DNA of 19,846 nt. Source: Oscillospiraceae bacterium (GTDB lineage Bacteria; Bacillota; Clostridia; Oscillospirales; Oscillospiraceae). The translations under genes were made by a program, and so were the position numbers. Where the stretch lies: NCBI GenBank assembly GCA_031261245.1, contig JAISKU010000166.1, forward strand, positions 1 to 19,846, read 5' to 3'. This document shows, in pieces, positions 1 through 6,301 of this stretch (positions within the stretch are counted from its first letter, which is position 1; each line of letters starts with the position of its first letter). A model generated the notes under the pieces. It saw only the letters and a list, made by a program, of their open reading frames with translations, made no database searches and had not been told where the DNA came from.

Positions 1-457
1 GGCCGAACATGCGCGCGATTTTTGGGGATATTTTGCGCTTTTCCATATACTTCGCGGCGCTCGCGCCCTTCGGGGCGGTCAGCGTCTCATGGAAGAAGCG
101 CGCGGCGTCGCGGTTGAGGACGAGCAGGCGGTTCCGGCGGCTCGGCTCTCCCCTCTCGCCCGTCTCCGGCACGGCCATTCCGGCGCGGCGCGCGAGGAAT
201 TCAACAGCGTCCTGAAACGGGAGATTTTCGATCTCCATCGCGAAGTTGACGGCGCCGCCGCCGTGTCCGCAGCCGAAGCAGTAGTAAATCTGCTTCTCGC
301 GGTTGACGGAGAACGACGGCGTTTTTTCGCTGTGGAACGGGCAGAGCCCGAATTCGTTCGCGCCGGTGCGGCGCGTGAGCTTGACGTAGGCGGACACGAG
401 CTCCACGATGTCCGTGCGCGCGATTAAATCGTCAAGAAAGCTCTGCGGTATAGGCAT
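1..457 (-). CDS. dnaG: DNA primase DnaG, N-terminal part (gene runs off the left edge)
   Basis: Primase makes the RNA primers for the replication fork, acting with the DnaB-type helicase. Only the first 152 residues lie in the window. They hold the whole CHC2 zinc-binding domain: C39-P-F-H42 and C60-F-G-C63 are the zinc ligands, with the family motifs FGLCPFHSEKTPSFSV and YYCFGCGHGG around them, followed by the start of the linker to the catalytic TOPRIM core. The ATG at 457 sits 6 bases after the dgt stop codon, and its ribosome binding site (AGGTGA) is formed by the last codons of dgt. The two genes are therefore very likely co-transcribed. In many Firmicutes dgt-dnaG is followed by the main sigma factor gene; that would lie beyond the left edge. 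The reading frame is open to base 1, so the truncation is only due to the window. Confidence 0.97.
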   Translation of the reverse strand, partial: MPIPQSFLDDLIARTDIVELVSAYVKLTRRTGANEFGLCPFHSEKTPSFSVNREKQIYYCFGCGHGGGAVNFAMEIENLPFQDAVEFLARRAGMAVPETGERGEPSRRNRLLVLNRDAARFFHETLTAPKGASAAKYMEKRKISPKIARMFG

Positions 458-463
458 AATGTA

Positions 464-1483
464 TCACCTCACCTGCCAGGCGTTCGGAATGAACAGCTTC
501 TCATACGTCGAGATCGCGTAGGAGTCCGTCATGCCCGACACGTAGTCGCCCACGGCGCGCCGTAGACCGTCGGAGTCCGCCACGGCGCGGTACTCGTCCG
601 GGAGCTTGTCCGGATTATCCGCATAATACCCAAAAATTCCGTTCAAAATACCGAAAACCTTTGTCTCCTCACTCTTTGCGCGGATATTCCTGTACAGGTT
701 TTCAAACATGAAGCTGTAAAATCCGTCGAACACGAGGCGTATCTCCGCCGACATCGCGATGTCGCCGAGGCGCGCGCTCTCATTTATTATATCGTGCGTT
801 ATCGCGTCTATGCGGCGCGACACCGTCTCCCCGAACGCGCACGTTATCTCCGACGGGATATCGTCCGCGGAGAGGATATCCGCGCGTATAGCGTCGTCGA
901 GGTCGTGGTTCAGATACGCCGCGCGGTCGGCGAGGCGCACGACGCGCCCCTCGAGCGTATCCGGGAGCTTGCCGCCCGTGTGGCAGAGGATTCCGTCGCG
1001 CGTCTCACGCGTGAGATTCAGGCCGCGGCCGTCCTTTTCGAGCCTGTCCACAACGCGCAGGCTCTGCTCATTGTGGCGGAAGCCGCCCTCGGGCGACATT
1101 ATCTCCGCGAGCGCACGCTCCCCCGCGTGGCCGAACGGCGTGTGGCCGAGGTCGTGACCGACGGCAATCGCCTCCGTCAGATCCTCGTTGAGCCCAAGCG
1201 CGCGCGAAATGGTACGCGCGAGGCGCGAGACCTCGAGCGTGTGGGTCAGTCGCGTGCGGTAGTGGTCGCCCTCGGGGTTGATGAACACCTGCGTCTTATG
1301 TATCAGCCTGCGGAACGACTTGCTGTGCGTGATGCGGTCAACGTCGCGCTGAAAGCACGTGCGGATATCGCACTCCGTCTCCGGTTTTTCGCGCCCCAGT
1401 GTCCTCGCCGCGAACGACGCCGACGGCGAGAGAGTATTCAGTTCGAGCTCTTCACGTGTTATTCGCGTCAATTTTTTCTCCAT
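464..1483 (-). CDS. dgt: Deoxyguanosinetriphosphate triphosphohydrolase-like protein (HD domain)
   Basis: This is a 339-residue HD-superfamily dNTP triphosphohydrolase, which splits dNTPs (classically dGTP) into deoxynucleoside and triphosphate and helps control the dNTP pool. The metal-binding HD signature is complete: H81 in RLTHTLEV, H110-D111 in GHDLGHTPFGHAGE, and D194 in LNHDLDDAI. The N-terminal RDVDRITHSKSFRRL and KTQVF motifs are typical of the family, and the length matches the short, dnaG-linked Firmicutes form. The ATG at 1483 is chosen because the family similarity begins there; the frame is open much further upstream, but that extra part is only the shadow of the opposite-strand gene. 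The ribosome binding site upstream of 1483 is weak. It is the first gene of a dgt-dnaG unit. Substrate preference cannot be read from the sequence. Confidence 0.95.
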   Translation of the reverse strand: MEKKLTRITREELELNTLSPSASFAARTLGREKPETECDIRTCFQRDVDRITHSKSFRRLIHKTQVFINPEGDHYRTRLTHTLEVSRLARTISRALGLNEDLTEAIAVGHDLGHTPFGHAGERALAEIMSPEGGFRHNEQSLRVVDRLEKDGRGLNLTRETRDGILCHTGGKLPDTLEGRVVRLADRAAYLNHDLDDAIRADILSADDIPSEITCAFGETVSRRIDAITHDIINESARLGDIAMSAEIRLVFDGFYSFMFENLYRNIRAKSEETKVFGILNGIFGYYADNPDKLPDEYRAVADSDGLRRAVGDYVSGMTDSYAISTYEKLFIPNAWQVR

Positions 1484-1591
1484 ATTATTCTTATACGCCG
1501 AGTTTGTTGAAATCCCTTTATTTATTTGATTGGGTTGTGGTATACTGTTTGCAGACAAGGAATGCATTTTTTTGCAAAATGAAGGAGTTGT
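1484..1591. promoter_or_regulatory. Divergent intergenic region between dgt and a plus-strand gene, with an extended -10 promoter
   Basis: This AT-rich gap of 108 bases must carry promoters for two divergent units. On the plus strand, TGGTATACT at 1538-1546 is a good extended -10 element (TG-n-TATACT); no clear -35 lies 16-18 bases upstream of it. The plus-strand gene has a strong ribosome binding site, AAGGAG at 1582-1587, four bases before its ATG at 1592. On the minus strand, a TATAAG lies just upstream of the dgt start (about 1486-1493) without a convincing -35, so the dgt promoter is not defined. Confidence 0.5.
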
Positions 1592-2125
1592 ATGAAAAAA
1601 CGATACAAGGCGCTGATCGGGGCGGCGGTAATTGTGCTGGTTTGCCTGCTGATTTTTCCCGTGCCGGTCAAAATAGATAAAACTGTTCACGCGGTCGAGG
1701 TGGCTATAGACGACGATTCGTTTTGCGCGCCCGTGAACGTCACAATCAGCGGGACGTACAGATGGCGACTGCTCGGCAAGGACAGCTTTCGGGGCGATAT
1801 CAGCTTCGACGCGTATGCTCTGACGGTGGAGAACGCCCTCGTGCAGACGGACAGCATCGCCGCGCTGACGCAGCAGGACGGCGGGGATTTCCTGGATTAC
1901 GGGAAGTGGATGGACTCGCAGATGTTCGGTTACATGAGCTGGAAGCCGTTTTTCAGTAAATTTGTGGTTCAGGTGTACGTTCCGGACGGGAACGGCGGCG
2001 GCGAGTGGAACGATTCGGACGGCCACTGCATAGTCGGCGGCGCCGAGAGCCGCGAGGGGGCGCTGAAGGTGCTCAAACGCTTTTCAAATATTCATCTGCC
2101 GCCCTACGAAAACTGGACAGACTGA
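1592..2125 (+). CDS. Small membrane-anchored protein of unknown function
   Basis: This codes for 177 residues. It starts with basic MKKRYK, followed by one hydrophobic segment at about residues 8-24 and then FPVPVKIDKT; the rest is hydrophilic and predicted to be outside the cell. The residue before C18 is valine, which does not fit a lipobox, so I read the segment as an uncleaved signal anchor. The external part is rich in aromatic and acidic residues (WRLLGKDSF, YGKWMDSQMFGYMSWKPFF, EWNDSDGH). I recognise no catalytic motif or named domain. Start choice is secure: AAGGAG lies four bases upstream and an extended -10 promoter precedes it. It is the only plus-strand gene in the first 10.7 kb and ends exactly where rodA ends on the other strand. 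It is probably a real gene, because frame, start signals and signal anchor agree; the function is unknown. Confidence 0.75.
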   Translation: MKKRYKALIGAAVIVLVCLLIFPVPVKIDKTVHAVEVAIDDDSFCAPVNVTISGTYRWRLLGKDSFRGDISFDAYALTVENALVQTDSIAALTQQDGGDFLDYGKWMDSQMFGYMSWKPFFSKFVVQVYVPDGNGGGEWNDSDGHCIVGGAESREGALKVLKRFSNIHLPPYENWTD

Positions 2126-3265
2126 TCACATATTCCGAAGTCGTGACGGTCGAGGTCGCATTTTTATGCCGGACACGAGCCCCATCAGGATATATATCGA
2201 CACTACTGACGAGCCGCCGTAGCTGAACAGCGGCAGCGTCAGCCCGATAACAGGCGTGAGGCCGAGGCACATGCCGACGTTCTCAAGCGTCTGGAATATC
2301 AGCGTCGCCGCGACGCCGGAGCACACGAGCAGGCCGAGCGTGTTGTTCGACTTCACGCCGACGTACAGACACCGCGCGACGAGTATCAGCAGCAGCGCGA
2401 TAATCGTAATGCAGCCGACGAAGCCGAGCTCCTCCCCCGCCGCCGAAAAGATGAAGTCCGTGTGCTGCTGAGGGATAAGATCGGACTGTGTCATGCGGCC
2501 GCGGAACAGCCCTTTTCCCAAAAATCCGCCGGAGGAGATGGCGAGCTTCGACTGGTTCGCCTGCCACATGGTGTCGAGGCCGGTGGGGTCAACCGAGGGG
2601 TCAAACAGCACGAGTATACGCAGCTTCTGCTTCTCCGAGAGCATGAAGCTCCAAATCAGCGGAGCCGCAGCCGCCAACGCCGCGCCGCCGAGCGCGAACC
2701 AGCGCAGATACACGCCGCCCATGAACATCATCACGATGAGAATGAACGCGTAGACGAGCGCGGAGCCGAGGTCGCTCGACGAGATTAGCAGCAGCGCGAA
2801 ATACACGCCGAACACGAACATGAGCTGAAAAATCGAGCCGACGGAGTTGAGCGTGCGCCTGTCGCGGCGCACCGAGATCATGCGCGCGATTATTACGATG
2901 AACAGGATCTTCACGATCTCCGCGGGCTGTATACCTATTCCGAAAAAGCGCAGCCACGCCCTGTTGCCCGTGTCGCCCTCCTGGCCCCAGATGAACAGCG
3001 TGCATATGACGGCCGCGCCGACGATGAAAAGCAGCTTGTACTTGTCGGCGATGATGTCTATGTCGATCAGCGACGTGAGCACGTACAGCGCGATACCGAT
3101 TATTACGGCCGCGATCTGCACCGCGAGAAGTCTGCCGCTGTCGTACACCCTCGTCGCGCTCGATATGAGAATAATGCCGTACACAGTACAAAACAGACAT
3201 GTCACAAACAGGAACATGTCCGATTCACGCACGTAGCGGTGTACGGCGTCAAATACTTTTCTCAA
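2126..3265 (-). CDS. rodA: RodA, SEDS-family peptidoglycan glycosyltransferase
   Basis: RodA polymerises lipid II into glycan strands during cell elongation, with a partner class B penicillin-binding protein, in the cytoplasmic membrane. The 379-residue protein is almost entirely hydrophobic, with about ten membrane segments. SEDS hallmarks are clear: RAWLRFFGIGIQPAEIVKI (about 102-120), FDPSVDP (221-227), WQANQSKLAISSGG, then QQHTDFIFSAAGEELG with the presumed catalytic D270, and FSYGGSS at 347-353. I choose the TTG at 3265 as start because GGAGG (3271-3275) lies five bases upstream; the longer frame would begin at a TTG overlapping that site. RodA is favoured over FtsW or SpoVE because of PQQHTDFIF and the lack of division-cluster neighbours, but this is inference. 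No mreB, mreC or pbp2 gene is in the window. The gene has its own promoter. Confidence 0.92.
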   Translation of the reverse strand: MRKVFDAVHRYVRESDMFLFVTCLFCTVYGIILISSATRVYDSGRLLAVQIAAVIIGIALYVLTSLIDIDIIADKYKLLFIVGAAVICTLFIWGQEGDTGNRAWLRFFGIGIQPAEIVKILFIVIIARMISVRRDRRTLNSVGSIFQLMFVFGVYFALLLISSSDLGSALVYAFILIVMMFMGGVYLRWFALGGAALAAAAPLIWSFMLSEKQKLRILVLFDPSVDPTGLDTMWQANQSKLAISSGGFLGKGLFRGRMTQSDLIPQQHTDFIFSAAGEELGFVGCITIIALLLILVARCLYVGVKSNNTLGLLVCSGVAATLIFQTLENVGMCLGLTPVIGLTLPLFSYGGSSVVSIYILMGLVSGIKMRPRPSRLRNM

Positions 3266-3350
3266 CTGAACCTCCAAAAGCGATAACCGATACAGTGTTT
3301 TTACCGTATCGGTTATTATAGCACATTTTTGCGAATTAGTAAACGGGATT
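3266..3350 (-). promoter_or_regulatory. rodA promoter and 5' untranslated region
   Basis: Read on the minus strand, TTTACT (3338-3343) and TATAAT (3315-3320) are separated by exactly 17 bases. The -10 also carries the TG of an extended element (TGCTATAAT). Transcription would begin near 3308, giving a leader of about 43 bases before the TTG at 3265, with the ribosome binding site GGAGG at 3271-3275. The promoter starts only a few bases after the thiT stop codon, so rodA can be expressed separately from thiT. No separate terminator for thiT is seen, apart from the dyad listed next. Confidence 0.75.
3283..3316. repeat. Perfect inverted repeat overlapping the rodA -10 box and start site
   Basis: ATAACCGATAC (3283-3293) and GTATCGGTTAT (3306-3316) are perfect 11-base inverted arms separated by 12 bases; half-site centres are 23 bases apart, close to two helical turns. 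On the minus strand the first arm begins inside the TATAAT of the rodA promoter, and the dyad spans the expected start site and leader. It could be an operator for a dimeric regulator, or a hairpin in the leader RNA. As a terminator for thiT it is weak, because the run of U after it (CGCTTTTGG) is short. Which of these applies cannot be settled from the sequence alone. Confidence 0.7.
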
Positions 3351-3908
3351 TTACGCTTTGTCCTTAATTTTCGACAGCGCCGCGCCGAGCAGGGGGACGA
3401 GAATCACGGCGAGGACGATGTTCGGAAGCATGTACGCGCCGTTGTAGACGAGAGAATACAGGCCGACGGACGGGGTTTTCACGCTCAGATACGCGCCCTC
3501 GGCGTATTCCGCCCAGAACGTCACGCCGGAGAGCCAGTGCGCCGCAAACCGTAGCACTCCGCCGGTGAGCGCGCCCAGGGCGTAGCCCTTCAGTCCCAAG
3601 CGCCCGCGAAACGCTCCGGCGAAGCCGAGAAGTCCGTAAGCGATGGAGTAGTCGAGCAGAATGGATTCCCACGTGAACGAGTGGCCGCCGATGAAAAACT
3701 TCAGCGTACCGAATACGAGCCCCGCGAGTACGCCCCAGCCGACGCCGCCGCGATGTACGGCAAAAACAAGCAGCGGAACCATTGTAATTCCAATGGAACC
3801 GCCATACGCCCAGGGCGCGTCAAGCTCCGCCACGAGTCCGAGGACGAGCGCGAGCGCGATGCAGATTGCGCCCTCCGTGAGGGTGCGGGTATTGTTGTTT
3901 GCTTTCAT
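3351..3908 (-). CDS. thiT: ThiT, thiamine-binding S component of an ECF transporter
   Basis: ThiT binds thiamine in the membrane and works with the shared ECF module (EcfT plus two EcfA ATPases, not encoded here). The 185-residue protein has about six membrane helices. Residues that line the thiamine pocket in the Lactococcus protein have counterparts here: W33 in DAPWAYGG, E81 in TWESILLDY, H124 and W132 in the HWLSGVTFW stretch, and N156 in YNGAYMLPN. The motif GGSIGITMVPLLVFAVHRG is also typical. The ATG at 3908 lies seven bases after GGAGG (3916-3920). The TPP riboswitch directly upstream independently supports a thiamine role. It follows hisH on the same strand but has its own promoter. 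Confidence 0.95.
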   Translation of the reverse strand: MKANNNTRTLTEGAICIALALVLGLVAELDAPWAYGGSIGITMVPLLVFAVHRGGVGWGVLAGLVFGTLKFFIGGHSFTWESILLDYSIAYGLLGFAGAFRGRLGLKGYALGALTGGVLRFAAHWLSGVTFWAEYAEGAYLSVKTPSVGLYSLVYNGAYMLPNIVLAVILVPLLGAALSKIKDKA

Positions 3909-3910
3909 TA

Positions 3911-4006
3911 TTCTTCCTCCGCGGGCATTACCCCGATCAGGTTTTAAGGGTTCAGCGCCGATATCGACGCCATCTCAGCCTTCATAACTCCGGCTCCCCT
4001 GGTTTG
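3911..4006 (-). ncRNA. TPP riboswitch (THI element) controlling thiT
   Basis: The minus-strand leader contains the conserved blocks of the thiamine pyrophosphate aptamer in order: GGGGAGCC, GGCTGAGATGG, a variable P3-like hairpin (GCGTCGA paired with TCGGCGC), ACCC, CCTGATCGGGGTAATGCC, and the closing GCGGAGGAA. The ribosome binding site GGAGG of thiT (3916-3920) lies within the last bases of the aptamer. No terminator hairpin fits between aptamer and start codon. Control is therefore most likely translational: bound TPP would stabilise the closing stem and hide the ribosome binding site. The 5' boundary is set from the promoter and is approximate. Confidence 0.95.
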
Positions 4007-4013
4007 TGTGGAT

Positions 4014-4042
4014 ATATTACTACAAAATTTCAGCCGCGTCAA
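4014..4042 (-). promoter_or_regulatory. Promoter of the TPP riboswitch-thiT transcript
   Basis: On the minus strand, TTGACG (4037-4042) and TAATAT (4014-4019) are separated by 17 bases. The predicted start near 4007 lies just in front of the riboswitch aptamer. The promoter begins right after the hisH stop codon, so thiT is uncoupled from the his operon unless transcripts read through. I see no terminator between hisH and this promoter. Confidence 0.7.
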
Positions 4043-4049
4043 GCGGAAA

Positions 4050-4667
4050 TTACACCTCGCAGAACGCCCGCAAAATCCCGAGGCCGACGTTGCCGCTCTT
4101 CTCCGGGTGAAACTGCGTGCCGTACACGTTTGCGCGCTGTACCGCGGCGGTGAGCTCCGCGCCGTACTCCGTCACGGCGATTGTGTCTGCGCCGCACTTC
4201 ATACCCGCGAACGAGTGGACGAAATAGACGTGCTCACCGGGCTGCGTGTACTTGAACAGCGGGCTTTTTTCGCGCACGGTGGGGAATTTGAGCGCGTTCC
4301 AGCCGATGTGCGGAATTTTGTAGCCCGCAGGAATGACGGGCTCAATCGGCAGCACCTCGCCCGGGATGAGCGCGAGCCCCTCGTGCTCCCCGTACTCAAA
4401 GCTGCGCTCAAACAGCATCTGCATCCCGAGGCAGATGCCGAGAAGCGGCTTGCCCGACGCGGCTTCGGCGAGCACGACCTCGCGCATTCCGCTCTCGCGG
4501 AGCTTGCGCGCGGCGTCCTCAAACGCCCCGACGCCTGGGAGTATCACGCGGTCTGCGGCGTGAATCGTCGCGGCGTCGCGCGTGACGACGGCGCTCTCTC
4601 CGATGAACTCAAACGAGGAGCGCAGCGAGAACAGATTGCCGACGCCGTAGTCGATTATCGCGATCAT
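4050..4667 (-). CDS. hisH: Imidazole glycerol phosphate synthase, glutamine amidotransferase subunit HisH
   Basis: HisH hydrolyses glutamine and channels ammonia to HisF, which makes imidazole glycerol phosphate and AICAR in histidine synthesis. The 205-residue class I amidotransferase has the full triad: nucleophile C79 in GKPLLGICLGMQMLFE, H187 and E189 in YGTQFHPEKSG. The N-terminal IDYGVGNLFSL and LPGVGAFEDA motifs are typical, as is the oxyanion-region PHIGWN. Its ATG directly follows the hisB stop codon (TAGATG), so the two are translated together. HisF, its obligatory synthase partner, is not in the window, nor is hisA; they must be elsewhere if the pathway is complete. It is the last gene of this his cluster. 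Confidence 0.97.
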   Translation of the reverse strand: MIAIIDYGVGNLFSLRSSFEFIGESAVVTRDAATIHAADRVILPGVGAFEDAARKLRESGMREVVLAEAASGKPLLGICLGMQMLFERSFEYGEHEGLALIPGEVLPIEPVIPAGYKIPHIGWNALKFPTVREKSPLFKYTQPGEHVYFVHSFAGMKCGADTIAVTEYGAELTAAVQRANVYGTQFHPEKSGNVGLGILRAFCEV

Positions 4668-5255
4668 CTACAGCACACCTTTTGTTGAGGGGATTCCGCC
4701 GTCGGAGCGCGGGTCGGGCTCGACCGCCTTTGCGAGGGCGCGGGAGAGCGCCTTGAAGCACGCCTCTATGACGTGGTGCGTGTTGTCCCCCGCGAGCTTT
4801 TTGACGTGAACCGTTATGCCCGAGCGGCGCGTGAACGCCAGCAAAAACTCCTTGACAAGCTCCGTGTCAAACGTGCCGACCTTTGCGCTGTCCGTCGTCA
4901 CGTCGTATTCGAGCCAGCCGCGCCCGGAGATGTCAACGGCGGCGAGTACGAGCGTCTCATCCATCGGCAGAATGATGTCGCCGTAGCGCGCGATGCCCGC
5001 GCAGTCGCCCAACGCCTCCGCGAACGCCGCGCCGAGGCAGATTCCGATGTCCTCGACGCTGTGGTGATCGTCCACATACCTGTCGCCGGCGCAGTTGAGC
5101 GCGAGGTCAAACCTCCCGTGGCGCGAGAAGAGCGTGAGCATGTGGTCGAGGAAGCCTATCCCCGTGTCGATAGCGCCTTTCCCCGAGCCGTCGAGGTTGA
5201 GCGTGAGCGAGACGTCCGTCTCCGTCGTCTTGCGTTTGATTTCCGAAATTCTCAT
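4668..5255 (-). CDS. hisB: Imidazoleglycerol-phosphate dehydratase HisB
   Basis: This enzyme removes water from imidazole glycerol phosphate to give imidazole acetol phosphate, the substrate of HisC encoded just upstream. It is the monofunctional 195-residue form, without the histidinol-phosphatase domain found in enterobacterial HisB. Manganese-binding motifs are complete: H38 in GFLDHML, H64-H65-x2-E68 in DDHHSVEDIG, and H160-H161-x2-E164 in DNTHHVIEA. The C-terminal PSTKGVL ending is characteristic. The ATG overlaps the hisC stop codon by four bases (ATGA) and has GGAGGAG upstream. A separate histidinol-phosphate phosphatase is needed for the pathway and is not seen here. Confidence 0.97.
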   Translation of the reverse strand: MRISEIKRKTTETDVSLTLNLDGSGKGAIDTGIGFLDHMLTLFSRHGRFDLALNCAGDRYVDDHHSVEDIGICLGAAFAEALGDCAGIARYGDIILPMDETLVLAAVDISGRGWLEYDVTTDSAKVGTFDTELVKEFLLAFTRRSGITVHVKKLAGDNTHHVIEACFKALSRALAKAVEPDPRSDGGIPSTKGVL

Positions 5256-6301
5256 TTTATCTCCTCCAACACGTTAAATAGCGTTTCCATCTGTTCCTCC
5301 GCGCCAATGGTGATTCGCAGCCAATCGCGAATGCGCGGCTGTCCGAGGTTGCGCACGAGTATCCCGCGCTCCCGCAGCTTTGCGAGCAAATCCGGGCCCG
5401 AAATCGTCGGGTGCTTTGCGAATACGAAATTCGCCGACGACGGCAGTACGGTAAGGCCGAGAGTCCGTAGCCGTGAAATTGTGAGGCTGCGCGTTTGCGT
5501 GATCTCCGCCCAGTTTTGCGCGTAATAGTCGTTCTCCTCGAGCGCCGCCGCGCCCGCCGCGAGGGTCAGCGAGTTGATGTTGTAGGGGTTGAAGCTGTAG
5601 CGTATCGTCTCCAAATCCGCGATAAGCGCGGCGTTGCCGACAGCGTAGCCGAGCCGCGCGCCCGCGAGGTTGCGCGACTTCGAGAACGTGCGCACGACGA
5701 GCAGATTGCTGTACGTTGAGGTTAGCGGAACGGCGCTCACGTCCGCGCCCGCGAAATCCGCGTAGGCCTCGTCTATAATCACGAGGTTGTCGGGGTTTGA
5801 CGTGACGATTTGCTCGATATCGCCGGGCGGAAGGGCGATGCCCGTGGGCGCGTTCGGGTTCGCGAGCACGATGTTTTTGCCTATGCCAACATAATCCCGA
5901 GAGGCAACCGTAAGGTCGCTGCGCAGCGGGATTTCCGTGTACGGGACGTTGAACAGCGCCGCGAACACGGGGTAAAAGCCGTAGGTTATATCGGGGAACA
6001 CGAACGGGCGCTCCGCGCCGCCGAACGCCGCGAACGAGAACGCGAGCGTCTCGTCGCTGCCGTTGCCGAGCGTGATGTTCTCCGGCGCGACGCCGTGGTA
6101 GCTCGCGAGCGCGGCGCGAAGATTGGTTCCCTGCGGGTCGCTGTAGAGGTTGAGCGAGCGCGCCGCGCCGCTTACAGCGTCGATTACGCTCTGCGGCGGC
6201 GGGAACGGCGACTCATTCGTGTTGAGTTTTATGAGCTTTTCGCGCGGCTGCTCACCCGGCGTATACGGCGTGAGGTTGGGTTTTGTAAAAAACTTGCTCA
6301 T
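5252..6301 (-). CDS. hisC: Histidinol-phosphate aminotransferase HisC
   Basis: HisC is a PLP enzyme that transaminates imidazole acetol phosphate with glutamate to give histidinol phosphate. At 349 residues it is the normal length for a fold-type I class II aminotransferase. Visible motifs: KLNTNESPFPPP near the N-terminus, NGSDETLAF (80-88), the substrate-binding region ANPNAPTG (147-154), D177 and Y180 in VIIDEAYADF, and the PLP lysine K208 in RTFSKSRNLAGARLGY. R326 or a neighbour in the DWLRITIG motif binds the substrate carboxylate in the family. Start ATG overlaps the hisD stop codon by four bases, and the stop overlaps the hisB start in the same way, so hisD-hisC-hisB is tightly coupled. 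Confidence 0.96.
   Translation of the reverse strand: MSKFFTKPNLTPYTPGEQPREKLIKLNTNESPFPPPQSVIDAVSGAARSLNLYSDPQGTNLRAALASYHGVAPENITLGNGSDETLAFSFAAFGGAERPFVFPDITYGFYPVFAALFNVPYTEIPLRSDLTVASRDYVGIGKNIVLANPNAPTGIALPPGDIEQIVTSNPDNLVIIDEAYADFAGADVSAVPLTSTYSNLLVVRTFSKSRNLAGARLGYAVGNAALIADLETIRYSFNPYNINSLTLAAGAAALEENDYYAQNWAEITQTRSLTISRLRTLGLTVLPSSANFVFAKHPTISGPDLLAKLRERGILVRNLGQPRIRDWLRITIGAEEQMETLFNVLEEIK

Noticed and set aside
794..1510. Plus-strand open frame (238 codons) opposite dgt
   Set aside because: Arg/Ala-rich shadow of the HD-domain gene, whose motifs on the other strand are complete.
1484..2026. N-terminal extension of dgt to 2026
   Set aside because: The extra 181 residues are antisense to the plus-strand gene at 1592-2125 and unlike any Dgt sequence; homology starts at 1483.
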